In this document: one piece after another, positions 1 through 7,801 of the stretch
How the letters are laid out: each line of letters begins with the position of its first letter
Numbering within the stretch: position 1 is the stretch's first letter
IMG/VR virus record: IMGVR_UViG_3300014820_000010
Coordinates: 1 to 26,831 of that record
From: a virus
DNA length: 26,831 bases
Strand: one strand, 5' to 3'
The notes under the pieces: model-generated
Database searches by the model: none
Told to the model about the DNA's origin: nothing
The model's input: only the letters and a program-made list of their open reading frames with translations
Made by a program: the position numbers and the translations under genes

Positions 1-31
1 GGTTAATATGTATATATTAGTTGTGTGCATA

Positions 32-146
32 TAAATCCCTCTAAGAGAGATTGGCGTAGAAATGAATCCCAATTAGAGGGATTGGTGAATAAATGAATCC
101 CAATTTAAAGGATTGTTGTAGAAACAATTCCCTCGTTTAGGGAACT
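32..146. repeat. Tandem array of four 31-bp hairpin units
   Basis: Four units begin with AATCCC or AATTCCC at about 34, 65, 96 and 127, an exact 31-base period. Each contains a small inverted repeat: AATC-C-CTCT/AGAG-A-GATT at 34-52, AATCCC/GGGATT at 65-83, AATCC/GGATT at 96-114 and TTCCCT/AGGGAA at 128-144. The stems differ while the pairing is kept. There are no unique spacers, so it is not a CRISPR array. Its position about 300 bases upstream of the iterons suggests a partition (centromere) site or accessory origin element. The array may continue beyond the left edge of the window. Confidence 0.6.
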
Positions 147-186
147 ATTACCTAGCATGTACTTTCAATGGTTTAAAGGGTGTTGA

Positions 187-198
187 AATAATATAAAT
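187..198 (+). repeat. AATAATATAAAT box (leftmost copy)
   Basis: First copy of the AATAATATAAA core that recurs after stop codons across the window. It suggests that a + strand gene ends, or a transcription unit starts, just left of here. The remaining 200-450 stretch shows only AT-rich sequence and a direct repeat GTTGATAC at 389-396 and 411-418 (22 bases apart, the same period as the iterons). Confidence 0.4.
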
Positions 199-451
199 AG
201 ATTATAGACATTTAAGTTTAATTACCTACTTTTATTCTAACTTAGTTCTATTTTATCAGTAGATTACATAGAATTTAATAAATAATATTATTAAAATATC
301 TATTAATAAAAATAGAGGGGATTTACCCTTGGTCTCTCTATCTAAGATACTATAAACTTTAAAGATAACTAATACCATGAATCTAATGTTGATACTGGTT
401 TTCTATAACCGTTGATACATATAGGCTACATGGTTTTTATTAACCCTAAAA

Positions 452-558
452 TACATTGTGATTAACTTTAGTTTACATTGTGACTACCACTAGATTACAT
501 TGTGTGGTATAATTTTTAGTAATAGAATACATTGTGTATAGCAGTAGATTACATTGTG
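452..558 (+). repeat. Rep-binding iterons (five direct copies)
   Basis: The core TACATTGTG occurs at 452-460, 474-482, 496-504, 528-536 and 550-558. Spacings are 22, 22, 32 and 22 bases, two helical turns except for the 32-base step that accommodates a TATAAT box at 508-513. Iterons upstream of a rep gene are the classical binding sites of theta-replicating plasmid initiators, and overlap with a promoter usually gives autoregulation. The last two copies overlap the upstream extension of the rep reading frame, which argues that translation starts further down. Confidence 0.85.
508..513 (+). promoter_or_regulatory. Putative -10 box of rep promoter within iterons
   Basis: A perfect TATAAT lies between iterons 3 and 4. 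No good -35 hexamer is seen 16-18 bases upstream, so the promoter may be weak or activator-dependent. Its location inside the iteron array suggests repression by the Rep protein. Confidence 0.45.
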
Positions 559-567
559 TTTTTCAAA

Positions 568-1833
568 ATGTGGACAAAGGTTGTGAATAATGTGGATAAC
601 AAAAGTAAGATAGCTGAATCAGAAGCCTCAGCAAGTTTAGATACTGTTGATAACTCACAAATACCAGAAGAAGTAGAAATAATGAAACTTAAATCTAACC
701 AAAGTATTAATGAAAGTAATTTAATGACACTACCATTTATATCTTTAAACAAATCTAAAGTCAAGACGTTAGAAAGATATTGGGAAGTAAATGGAGTAAT
801 GAGAGGGCTAACAGTTAAAGGAACTGACAACGGGTGTCCCACAATCGCAGAATTAGATGTCCTATTAGCGTTATTTAAAATACTAACTAAAAATATTGAT
901 TATAAATATGAATACAATAGGGCTACAAAGACTGCTAATTTCCCAAGGACTATACATTTTACATATCAAGAATTAAGTAATGAACTAGGCTACAAGTATT
1001 ACGGTGGCAGTATTAAGAAAAAATTAGAGAAATCTATAAAGACTCTTATTGAAACAACTATTTATAGTGATTTTGCTTTATATGACATTAGCAATAAGGA
1101 TTATGTTGACGAATTTAAAGGGGAGCAAAGTTTTAGAATTCTAACTAATTACCGTGCTTATTCATATACAAGAAAAAAGAAAAAAGGTGAGAAGTTAGAT
1201 AATGCTAAAGTAATTAAGGAACGTCAAAGTGTTGATATAGATGATTTCTTCTTTAACAGTATTTCTAATAACTACTTTAAGATATATGACTACAGTAAGT
1301 ATATTAGACTCACGAGAGGATTCTCAAAGAAGATATATCTCATGCTAACTCAATGGTCAAGAGGATTTGAGAAGATTATAAAGTATCCTACTATATATGA
1401 TTACCTAGCCTTAGACGTTGGAGAGGGCGAGAATAATCATATGGAAGACGATAAAATTACACAGAAAAAATACTACTACAACAAATTAATAAAAGAATCT
1501 TTGGATGAATTATTAAAAGTGGGATTTATACAAGGCTATGAAATCAATAAGTCTGTAGGAATAAATGTATTATTTGATAAAAAGAAAAAATCATTAGCGT
1601 ATGGAAAGAAAAATTATATGGATGCAGAGGAAATTATCATTCGATTACAAGAAATAGGATTTAATTTGGAAGAGTGGACTAAATATTATAGATTAGATAA
1701 TGAAGATTATATAAGAGCTTTGCTGAGACATGTTGATTATAGGCTATCCAAGGGTGATAAAATAACTAATGTTTATGCCTACACAAAGAAAGCTTTAGTA
1801 AAAGAAGACTTTGATTTATCACAGTTTTATTAG
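568..1833 (+). CDS. Replication initiator protein (RPA/RepA-like)
   Basis: Predicted plasmid replication initiator that would bind the flanking iterons and open the origin. The N-terminal half (from LPFISLNKSK through GCPTIAELDVLLALFKIL and the YQELSNELGY helix-turn-helix-like segment) has the layout of the replication initiator protein A family. A second winged-helix-like region covers the middle (RLTRGFSKKIYLMLTQWSRG). The frame opens with a TTG at 532, but that start lies inside an iteron and has no ribosome-binding site. ATG 568 is listed here, also without a clear one; ATG 682, just before the conserved domain, is equally possible. About 420 aa. The initiator role is inferred from family resemblance plus iterons; the exact family name is less certain. 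Confidence 0.8.
   Translation: MWTKVVNNVDNKSKIAESEASASLDTVDNSQIPEEVEIMKLKSNQSINESNLMTLPFISLNKSKVKTLERYWEVNGVMRGLTVKGTDNGCPTIAELDVLLALFKILTKNIDYKYEYNRATKTANFPRTIHFTYQELSNELGYKYYGGSIKKKLEKSIKTLIETTIYSDFALYDISNKDYVDEFKGEQSFRILTNYRAYSYTRKKKKGEKLDNAKVIKERQSVDIDDFFFNSISNNYFKIYDYSKYIRLTRGFSKKIYLMLTQWSRGFEKIIKYPTIYDYLALDVGEGENNHMEDDKITQKKYYYNKLIKESLDELLKVGFIQGYEINKSVGINVLFDKKKKSLAYGKKNYMDAEEIIIRLQEIGFNLEEWTKYYRLDNEDYIRALLRHVDYRLSKGDKITNVYAYTKKALVKEDFDLSQFY
569..599 (-). promoter_or_regulatory. Cluster of three DnaA-box-like sites
   Basis: Read on the minus strand, 591-599 is a perfect TTATCCACA DnaA box; 582-590 (TTATTCACA) and 569-577 (TTGTCCACA) each differ by one base. Three in 31 bases immediately after the iterons is the arrangement expected of an iteron/DnaA origin. 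They lie at the extreme 5' end of the rep ORF and may be untranslated if rep starts at a later ATG. Confidence 0.6.
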
Positions 1834-1839
1834 AAAATT

Positions 1840-2017
1840 AACTTTAGAATACATTGTGATGGAGTGGAGTATTGATTATATCTGATAATTTTAATGTTTT
1901 AGCATTGGTTTACAAGATAATAGATTATTCTATGTAATTCAATGCTAATTTCAATTGTACATAAGTCATATTCGTGTAAATGAGTGCTAATTAGCAATCA
2001 CAATGTAATCTAAAGTT
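1840..2017. repeat. Inverted iteron pair framing hairpins downstream of rep
   Basis: A 21-base arm at 1840-1860 (containing TACATTGTG 1850-1858) is repeated inverted at 1997-2017 with one mismatch. Between them lies a hairpin TTAGCATTG 1909-1917/CAATGCTAA 1940-1948 with a further TTAC/GTAA pairing inside. A perfect 12-base palindrome TGCTAATTAGCA sits at 1985-1996. Further Rep sites beyond the gene, in opposed orientation, could serve Rep handcuffing, termination or a second strand-initiation site. The rest of 2018-2290 shows nothing recognisable. Confidence 0.6.
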
Positions 2018-2293
2018 AAATTAAATATATTCACCACATATAATTCTAAAAAAGTATCATATCTAATAATCTGCCAACATATAATAATATTACCAAGTTA
2101 ATTTATGCCCAATATAATAAATCATTCCATTAGACACATCACTAATGATAAATCAAACATTATAATTTCAATCAGGATGACTAGAAACTAATTTTAGGTA
2201 TAATAGTATTCACAGAAATAAGGTGTCTTACATCAAGCCTAAGAGTAAAATAAAAACTTTTCAAATAATAACAATAAAATGATATAAAGCCTA

Positions 2294-2322
2294 TTGACAA
2301 ATGAAAGAATAAGGAATATAAT
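2294..2322 (+). promoter_or_regulatory. Sigma-A promoter
   Basis: TTGACA at 2294-2299 and TATAAT at 2317-2322 are perfect consensus hexamers separated by 17 bases. The expected start is near 2329, just ahead of the AGGAG (2336-2340) of the next gene. This should be a strong constitutive host-polymerase promoter. Confidence 0.85.
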
Positions 2323-2348
2323 AGTAAATATAGAAAGGAGTTGAAGAA

Positions 2349-2510
2349 ATGAATCTAATAAAAAGATTATTTTGTAAACATGAATATGAAACAGTAACTA
2401 ATTTATACGGAGATGTAATTAATCATTTTGGAGGAGTTAGAAGTATTAGAGAATGTAAGTTATGTGGGAAAAGAAAATTTAGTGGATTAGACAAGAAATT
2501 TAAATTGTAA
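2349..2510 (+). CDS. Small zinc-binding phage-type protein (53 aa)
   Basis: Encodes 53 aa beginning MNLIKRLFCKHEYE and ending FSGLDKKFKL. Cys9 and His11 pair with a C-terminal CKLCG knuckle, which suggests one bound zinc. The plan (LFCxH near the start, RxCxxCG later) resembles small phage proteins of the DUF1660 kind. AGGAG at 2336-2340 is eight bases before the ATG and a consensus sigma-A promoter drives it. Function unknown. It lies between the origin and the IscB insertion. Confidence 0.7.
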   Translation: MNLIKRLFCKHEYETVTNLYGDVINHFGGVRSIRECKLCGKRKFSGLDKKFKL

Positions 2511-2549
2511 ATGGAATTAATAAAGATTAATAATATAAAGGAGAGATAA

Positions 2550-2597
2550 ATGTTTGAGAAAATTAAGAAAGCTGTCAACAACCTATCACTGAAGTGA
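2550..2597 (+). pseudogene. Start of a short ORF interrupted by the IscB element
   Basis: An AATAATATAAA box (2529-2539), a GGAGAG ribosome-binding site and ATG 2550 start a frame reading MFEKIKKAV before running into the left end of the IscB element, where it stops at 2595. Joining position 2577 to 4186 removes the insertion and gives an 18-codon frame ending in ITEKEILK and a TAA at 4212-4214 that overlaps the next AATAATATAAAAT box. The same stop/box overlap is seen after the gene ending at 16299. The reconstruction is inference; the original gene may have been longer if the insertion came with a deletion. Confidence 0.5.
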
Positions 2598-2812
2598 CGG
2601 ACTTATAGTAGAAATATTCTAAGTTTGATATTGACTAGATTGAGTCTTAACTGACTACGTTATATATCTCACGAGAATTTTGTATAATACCCTAGTACAT
2701 TTTATTCTCAAGGCTCTGTAAACAATCCTGTTAGGTAGGGATAGTCAACCTTATACAATTGAAGGATATATAACATTATCGAAGGGTTACAAACTCCAAG
2801 GAGGTACGGAAC
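2577..2812 (+). ncRNA. Candidate omega-RNA of IscB
   Basis: IscB nucleases use a structured RNA encoded directly upstream of their gene, with the guide taken from DNA just outside the left end. This interval is untranslated and contains several short hairpins. One is CTCC/GGAG around 2796-2805, which would sequester the AAGGAGG ribosome-binding site of iscB. By analogy the guide would be the roughly 16 bases ending near 2577, inside the interrupted ORF. No covariance check was possible. Confidence 0.6.
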
Positions 2813-4159
2813 ATGCGTGTATTCGTAAAAAATTTAAGAAATCAATCATTAATGCCTTGTACACAAAGAAAGGCAAGATTATTACTAAAAGAAAGTAAAG
2901 CTAAAATAATTAATTATTCACCTTTTATTATTCAATTATTAATTGCTACTGGTGAAACTGTTCAAGATGTTAAAATGGGAGTAGATTCTGGGGCTAAATT
3001 TATAGGTATCGCTATTGTTAGTAATAACAAAGTTTTAATAAAAGGAACTATAGAGTTAAGAAGCGATATTAAAGAATTATTGGAAAATAGAAAGATTTTA
3101 AGACGTTCAAGACGTAATAGAAAAACTAGATATAGAAGATGTAAGTTTAAATCTAAAACAAATAGAAAATGGAATGAAAAGAAACAAAAATACGTAAAAT
3201 ATAAAATAAGTTTTACTTCATCAAGGGACAAAGGGTGGCTTCCACCTTCTGTTCAATCGAGAATTGATAATGAAATAAATTGGATTAATAAATTTAAATC
3301 ATTATTGCCTAATCCAAAAGTTATAATTGAAGTAGGAAAGTTCGATGCTCATAAAATGATTAATCCTGAAATTGAAGGAGTTGAATATCAAAAGGGTGAT
3401 TTATATGACTATGAAAATATAAAAGCATATTTAATAGCTAGAGAAAATAATAGATGTCAAATATGCAAGAAAGAATATGATGGCAATGGGTGGCATACTC
3501 ATCATATAAAACAAAGAAAAGATGGCGGAAGTAATAGAGCTGAGAATTTGGCATTAGTTCATAGTAATTGTCATGAAAACTATCATTTGGGCAAGTTACC
3601 TAATTTTAAATTTAAGAAATCAAAAGGATATAAAGAAACTACTTTTATGAATATATTAAGACAACAAATATTTCAAAAACTTGACTGCAAAATAACTTAT
3701 GGAAATATTACTAAAGTTGATAGACAAAATTTAAAATTAGAGAAAACACATTATAATGATGCAATAGCTGTAAGTGAAACTAATAAAATAAAGGAAAATG
3801 ATAATACTTTGTTTTATATAAAACAATTCAGAAAAAAGAAAAGAAGCCTACATGAATCAATAGCTAGGAAAGGAAAGTCAATAAAAGGTATAAAAAATCC
3901 TAATATAACAGCTAAAAGAAATAATAAAAATACCAAATATAGTAATGGATTTTATCTAAATGATAAGGTTAATATATTTGGAGAAAAAGGATGGATAAGT
4001 GGGTTCTGTAGTGGTGCGTGTTATGTAAAAGATATAGACAATAAGTATATAACAATACCTAATAAATCGTATAAACAGGTAGGATTTAAACATTTAGAAC
4101 TTATACATCATAATAACAATTGGCAATATAGTAATATAGGCGATTCATCTCACGACTGA
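2813..4159 (+). CDS. IscB RNA-guided RuvC/HNH endonuclease
   Basis: Ancestor-type relative of Cas9. The N-terminal PLMP-like domain reads SLMPCTQRKARLLLKESKAK (12-31). RuvC-I is MGVDSGAKFIGIAIV with Asp58, and the arginine-rich bridge helix spans about 92-112. RuvC-II is VIIEVGKFD with Glu173. The HNH domain spans about 215-258 with zinc knuckle CQIC (215-218), the HHI motif (His230/231) and closing CHENYH. RuvC-III has HYNDAIAV with Asp316. The C-terminus (about 385-440, GFYLNDKVNIF onward) matches the TAM-interacting region. All catalytic residues are present, so the protein looks active. The gene ends SSHD followed by a TGA inside the right-end hairpin. 448 aa is normal for the family. Confidence 0.93.
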   Translation: MRVFVKNLRNQSLMPCTQRKARLLLKESKAKIINYSPFIIQLLIATGETVQDVKMGVDSGAKFIGIAIVSNNKVLIKGTIELRSDIKELLENRKILRRSRRNRKTRYRRCKFKSKTNRKWNEKKQKYVKYKISFTSSRDKGWLPPSVQSRIDNEINWINKFKSLLPNPKVIIEVGKFDAHKMINPEIEGVEYQKGDLYDYENIKAYLIARENNRCQICKKEYDGNGWHTHHIKQRKDGGSNRAENLALVHSNCHENYHLGKLPNFKFKKSKGYKETTFMNILRQQIFQKLDCKITYGNITKVDRQNLKLEKTHYNDAIAVSETNKIKENDNTLFYIKQFRKKKRSLHESIARKGKSIKGIKNPNITAKRNNKNTKYSNGFYLNDKVNIFGEKGWISGFCSGACYVKDIDNKYITIPNKSYKQVGFKHLELIHHNNNWQYSNIGDSSHD

Positions 4160-4227
4160 AGTCACGAGAGTTCTCGCCTTCTCTTAAATAACTGAAAAAG
4201 AAATATTAAAATAATATAAAATAAACA

Positions 4228-4256
4228 TTGACAAATCATGTAAAGTGTGGTAAAAT
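4228..4256 (+). promoter_or_regulatory. Sigma-A promoter of the polymerase-containing block
   Basis: TTGACA 4228-4233, 17-base spacer, TAAAAT 4251-4256. It lies just after the IscB element and an AATAATATAAAAT box (4210-4222), and is the only strong host-type promoter seen before the genes at 4352-11532, so it may drive the RNA polymerase gene early. Confidence 0.8.
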
Positions 4257-4263
4257 AGTATTA

Positions 4264-4293
4264 TAAGGTAATCAAGAACAAATTATTACCTTA
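4264..4293 (+). promoter_or_regulatory. Perfect 9-bp hairpin at the transcript 5' end
   Basis: TAAGGTAAT (4264-4272) and ATTACCTTA (4285-4293) pair perfectly around a 12-base loop. The hairpin starts about eight bases after the -10 box, so it would form the very 5' end of the message, where it could stabilise the RNA. As DNA it could equally be an operator. Confidence 0.5.
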
Positions 4294-4351
4294 CAAGAGA
4301 AGATTAAGACTATAATAATACAAAATTAAATAAAAGAGGAGAATGATTAAA

Positions 4352-4603
4352 ATGACAAATGTAGAATTTATGGAATTTCAAGAAATAAACGGAGGAAATG
4401 CTGACAAATACATAGAAAACAAAGAGTTGAATGAGAAAATACATAAGACAATTGAAAATAAAAAGGTAAAATGGTTATATACTGAAAAAGACATGGCTAG
4501 AAAATCTGAGAAGTGGATAAATAATCACTGTTGGGATATTGGAAAAGGTAAATTTGTAAGTTTAGGAAGTTTAAGCAGAGAATTAAATAAGATGGGTAAA
4601 TAA
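4352..4603 (+). CDS. Hypothetical protein (83 aa)
   Basis: Unrecognised small, charged protein (MTNVEFMEFQEINGG...). ATG 4352 is preferred because GAGGAG (4336-4341) lies ten bases upstream; the in-frame ATG at 4343 is only one base from it. First gene after the sigma-A promoter and its leader hairpin, hence probably expressed early. No domain recognised. Confidence 0.7.
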   Translation: MTNVEFMEFQEINGGNADKYIENKELNEKIHKTIENKKVKWLYTEKDMARKSEKWINNHCWDIGKGKFVSLGSLSRELNKMGK

Positions 4604-4698
4604 TTATTGAAAATTCATTATACATAAAATAATATAAAACATAAAATATAAATTAGTTATTAAGGTTAGGTAAATTAATTATAAGGGGAGAGATTAAA

Positions 4699-5154
4699 AT
4701 GGAAGCAAGAAAGTTGTTTAGCCAAATGACAGAGAGCGAGAAGACATTATTAAATAGTTTTATAGGTAAAGGCAAAAGTGGATATAGAATGGGGAGTCAT
4801 GCAATAAAAAGAGAGAAAGAAAAGATAATAACTCACAGTGCTGTTAGAAGAGCTTTAGAGGATGGAAATATCATAGAGTATCATTTTAAGGACGCAAACA
4901 GAATTTTGGTTAGAGGCAACGTGGATGAAGGTAATTTCAACGTATGTGTAGTATTAGAGGTTGATAATAATTCTTCAGAAATTATCACAGTTTACGATAA
5001 CGAAATTTCCGATAAACACTTTACATTGAATAGAAGTATATATAGAAAGAATTTTGATATCGCTAGTATGTTTAAAAAGAAGAAAAGTCGTGGAAACAAT
5101 GGATGCCTTGGTAATACATATAATAAGAATAATATAAAATCATGTTTAGTATAG
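4699..5154 (+). CDS. Hypothetical protein, DUF4258-like core (151 aa)
   Basis: The central part (HAIKREKEKIITHSAVRRAL, GNIIEYHFKD, RILVRGN, VCVVLEVD, IITVYDNEISDKHFTL) has the helix-then-beta-hairpin plan of DUF4258-like proteins, small folds often found in phages and near toxin genes. The C-terminal tail is basic and low complexity. GGGGAG stands about 10 bases before ATG 4699. Its last codons contain an AATAATATAAAAT box (5128-5140), and a degenerate one follows the stop. The DUF4258 resemblance is from memory and weak. Confidence 0.65.
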   Translation: MEARKLFSQMTESEKTLLNSFIGKGKSGYRMGSHAIKREKEKIITHSAVRRALEDGNIIEYHFKDANRILVRGNVDEGNFNVCVVLEVDNNSSEIITVYDNEISDKHFTLNRSIYRKNFDIASMFKKKKSRGNNGCLGNTYNKNNIKSCLV

Positions 5155-5192
5155 AATAATTTAATATAAATAATACATAAGGGGAGAGAAAA

Positions 5193-5564
5193 ATGGATTT
5201 GAAAATGATACGGAGTAAATTAGTAACTATGAAAGATATGATAGATATTCAAGAGCTTGAAAGTTTCGCATTACCTGAGCGTGTATATGAGATTTATAAA
5301 AGAAATACCAGAGCGAACGATTTCATAAAAATTGAGAATTGTAAAAAGAAATTGATTAGGAATATTATATTGGCTTATGAAGCACCTGAGAAAGTAGGAT
5401 TAAAATATAAAAGAGTATTTTACTACGGATGTCTTCTTATACAATTGAATATTGAAGAGAGAACAATATGCTACATAAATAATAACTTGGATATTGATTG
5501 CAAATTTAAATTAGATATAGAAAAGAGAAAAGTGTTGAATTACATAATGGGAATAGAGGATTAA
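5193..5564 (+). CDS. Hypothetical protein (123 aa)
   Basis: Unrecognised. Mostly helical and basic in the first 75 residues, then beta-rich (VFYYGCLLIQLNIEERTICYINNN). Good GGGGAGAG ribosome-binding site before ATG 5193, and an AATAATATAAAAT box at 5575-5587 after the stop. It sits between the DUF4258-like gene and the CoiA-like nuclease in the same direction, probably one transcription unit. Confidence 0.7.
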   Translation: MDLKMIRSKLVTMKDMIDIQELESFALPERVYEIYKRNTRANDFIKIENCKKKLIRNIILAYEAPEKVGLKYKRVFYYGCLLIQLNIEERTICYINNNLDIDCKFKLDIEKRKVLNYIMGIED

Positions 5565-5612
5565 CGGTATATAGAATAATATAAAATAAATCAAACAAGG
5601 AGAGAGATAAAA

Positions 5613-7787
5613 ATGAGTATTGATAATGTAAATTTGTTTTTTGCAAAAGATGAAAATGATAAAATAGTAATAATTAATGATGTACATAAGGAAGAGCATG
5701 AGAAATATAGTTGCCCCATTTGTGGTAGCGAAGTTCGGAGTAGAATGGGTGAAATAAACAGTTGGCATTTTTACCATGTAGATAAAAGTAAATGTAGTGG
5801 AGAAAGTAGAATACATTGGTGGATAAAGAATAAATTAATAGAAGAGGGTACAGAATTTACTATTAAGACGGATAAAGAGACTATATACATATGTAAAGAT
5901 ATATTAGTAGAAAAATCATATGAAATAAATGATAAAGTATATCAACCTGATTTAACGGTCATTACAGAATGTGGTAAAACAATATATTTTGAAATGGAGT
6001 ATAGCAATAAGAAACGACCTGAAGATTATATGAGCATGTGGATAGACTTAAATAATATTGTAGTTGAGGTGAATACTAAAGATTTAATAAGATTAGCAGG
6101 AAATGAATTACCTGTATTTAAAGCATTGTTTTATGATAGTAAATGTAGAGAAGTTAAAAAATCTAATACATATCATAATACGATTGGAAGATATAAAGAA
6201 CAATTAAGGGAAAATGAAGAATATGAAAAGAGAAAAGAAGGATTAAGGAAATTAGATTGGTTATGGAGGGATATAGTTAAATACAATCAAGGAAAAGTAG
6301 ATATTGCACAAATTTTTGAAATAATAAATACAATATCAGATGAAAATTATAGGGAAATTATTGTGTCTATATTAAAGAATAAGAGATGCAATAATATTAT
6401 CAATGATATAGAAAATTTAAGAATAAAAGAAGCGGAAAAATGGATTAAAATTAATAAAGAACACGCAATTAATATATTAGAAGAGGGCATAGTAAATGAG
6501 ATAACTTTTAACTTTGATAGAGACCATATTGAAATATATGATAAAATTTTCAAAGCATATAATATTAATATATTTTATATTGATAACCTTATTGCAACGT
6601 TGAATATCACTCAGAATTTAAATAATATAAATATTTGTAATTTAATAAGTGAAAAACTTGCATTGGTCAAGTTTGAAAATGAAGTTATTGCAAAAAGAAT
6701 AAAAAATGAACTAAAATTAGACGAAGAAATAAATCTAATTTTAGAAAAATATAACTTCTTAAAGGACAATATAATTGTAAAAAGAAATCAGATAAAATTA
6801 ATTGGATTTTATAAGACAAGAGATATTATATTTACAATCAATTATGAACATATACGATATACAAGACAATATTATGTTGAAGATAGGAACGGAAGAAGCA
6901 AATTAGTTGAAGATTGTATAGAAACATATCCATTTGATGAGTATGATTATAAAAAAGCATTACAATACATAGATGGGAAAATAATATATGAGTTAAATAA
7001 AACAAAGAATATAGATTTACAAGAATTTTTAAATAATAATTTAAAAATAAATTATGAACACAAACGAAATATTAATGATAATATATTATTTAAAATATCT
7101 GAGATATTAAAGAAAAACAAAGTTAAAAATATTATTTATTACTATTATGACGAGAAAAATAAATATAAAAAATATATCTATTTTACAGACTATAGAGAAA
7201 AGAAATTTTTAATATGTAATAAGGATTATTTAGACAAAAAAGATATAGAAAATATTAAAGAGGATAAATATAAAATAATAAACATAAAAAATTTAAGTAG
7301 TACTATGCCAATATATTTATTAGAAACTAAACTTACTTACAAAATAACAGATGACTTAATATTAGAATATATCCATGATGAACATGTAAACACAACAACT
7401 AAAATATTATTATCATTTAATAAAAAAGATGCTGAGTATATAAGTTTAGATAGATATGACTTTGTTAAAGCCACAAAATCATTAGAATTAATTCAAGAAG
7501 ATATTAAGCAATTAAAATTAGATACCATGCTAGATTGCGAGAGTTACAAAATATTAAATTCAAAATTTATTTATTCTAAAGAGATAGAATGTAAAGTATC
7601 AAAAATATTATACCCATTAATATATGCTAGTAAAAAAAATAATAAAAATGTTTTAAAGATTAAATTGAATATTCATTTTACTAAAAGTGATGTTAATGAT
7701 AGATTAGAACCATGGATAATTAAAGATTTTATTAATAATTTAGAAGTAATATTAGATGAAAATATAGAAATAGAAAATATAAAATAG
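5613..7787 (+). CDS. CoiA-like zinc-ribbon/PD-(D/E)XK nuclease with long C-terminal region
   Basis: The first 160 residues resemble competence protein CoiA and related phage nucleases: zinc site CPIC (34-37) with HFYH (52-55) and Cys61, then a restriction-like core with Asp113 (YQPDLTV) and FEMEYS (Glu127, Glu129). Residues 165-724 are a long charged region without recognised domains. It includes a segment VVEDRN...ETYPFDEYD near 420-450 and basic stretches rich in lysine and tyrosine. The reaction is probably DNA cleavage or processing. It ends only 14 bases before the RNA polymerase gene, so the two are very likely co-expressed and may act together. Family assignment of the N-terminus is fairly good; the role of the rest is unknown. 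Confidence 0.7.
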   Translation: MSIDNVNLFFAKDENDKIVIINDVHKEEHEKYSCPICGSEVRSRMGEINSWHFYHVDKSKCSGESRIHWWIKNKLIEEGTEFTIKTDKETIYICKDILVEKSYEINDKVYQPDLTVITECGKTIYFEMEYSNKKRPEDYMSMWIDLNNIVVEVNTKDLIRLAGNELPVFKALFYDSKCREVKKSNTYHNTIGRYKEQLRENEEYEKRKEGLRKLDWLWRDIVKYNQGKVDIAQIFEIINTISDENYREIIVSILKNKRCNNIINDIENLRIKEAEKWIKINKEHAINILEEGIVNEITFNFDRDHIEIYDKIFKAYNINIFYIDNLIATLNITQNLNNINICNLISEKLALVKFENEVIAKRIKNELKLDEEINLILEKYNFLKDNIIVKRNQIKLIGFYKTRDIIFTINYEHIRYTRQYYVEDRNGRSKLVEDCIETYPFDEYDYKKALQYIDGKIIYELNKTKNIDLQEFLNNNLKINYEHKRNINDNILFKISEILKKNKVKNIIYYYYDEKNKYKKYIYFTDYREKKFLICNKDYLDKKDIENIKEDKYKIINIKNLSSTMPIYLLETKLTYKITDDLILEYIHDEHVNTTTKILLSFNKKDAEYISLDRYDFVKATKSLELIQEDIKQLKLDTMLDCESYKILNSKFIYSKEIECKVSKILYPLIYASKKNNKNVLKIKLNIHFTKSDVNDRLEPWIIKDFINNLEVILDENIEIENIK

Positions 7788-7801
7788 GGGGGAATAACAT
7801 A

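Larger units (their letters stand above)
2577..4189 (+). mobile_element. IscB element (IS200/IS605-type, no transposase)
   Basis: The element consists of a left end with subterminal hairpin TCAC-TGAA-GTGA (2586-2597), about 215 bases of untranslated RNA-coding sequence, the iscB gene, and a right end with hairpins at 4149-4168 (same ACTGAAGT core) and CGAG-AGTT-CTCG (4165-4176). Such short terminal hairpins are the recognition sites of the single-strand Y1 transposase TnpA. No tnpA is present, so it would have to move in trans or is stranded. Exact ends are uncertain by about 10 bases. Confidence 0.75.

Noticed and set aside
32-146. CRISPR-like array
   Set aside because: The units are contiguous 31-base repeats with no unique spacers, and the stems themselves vary.
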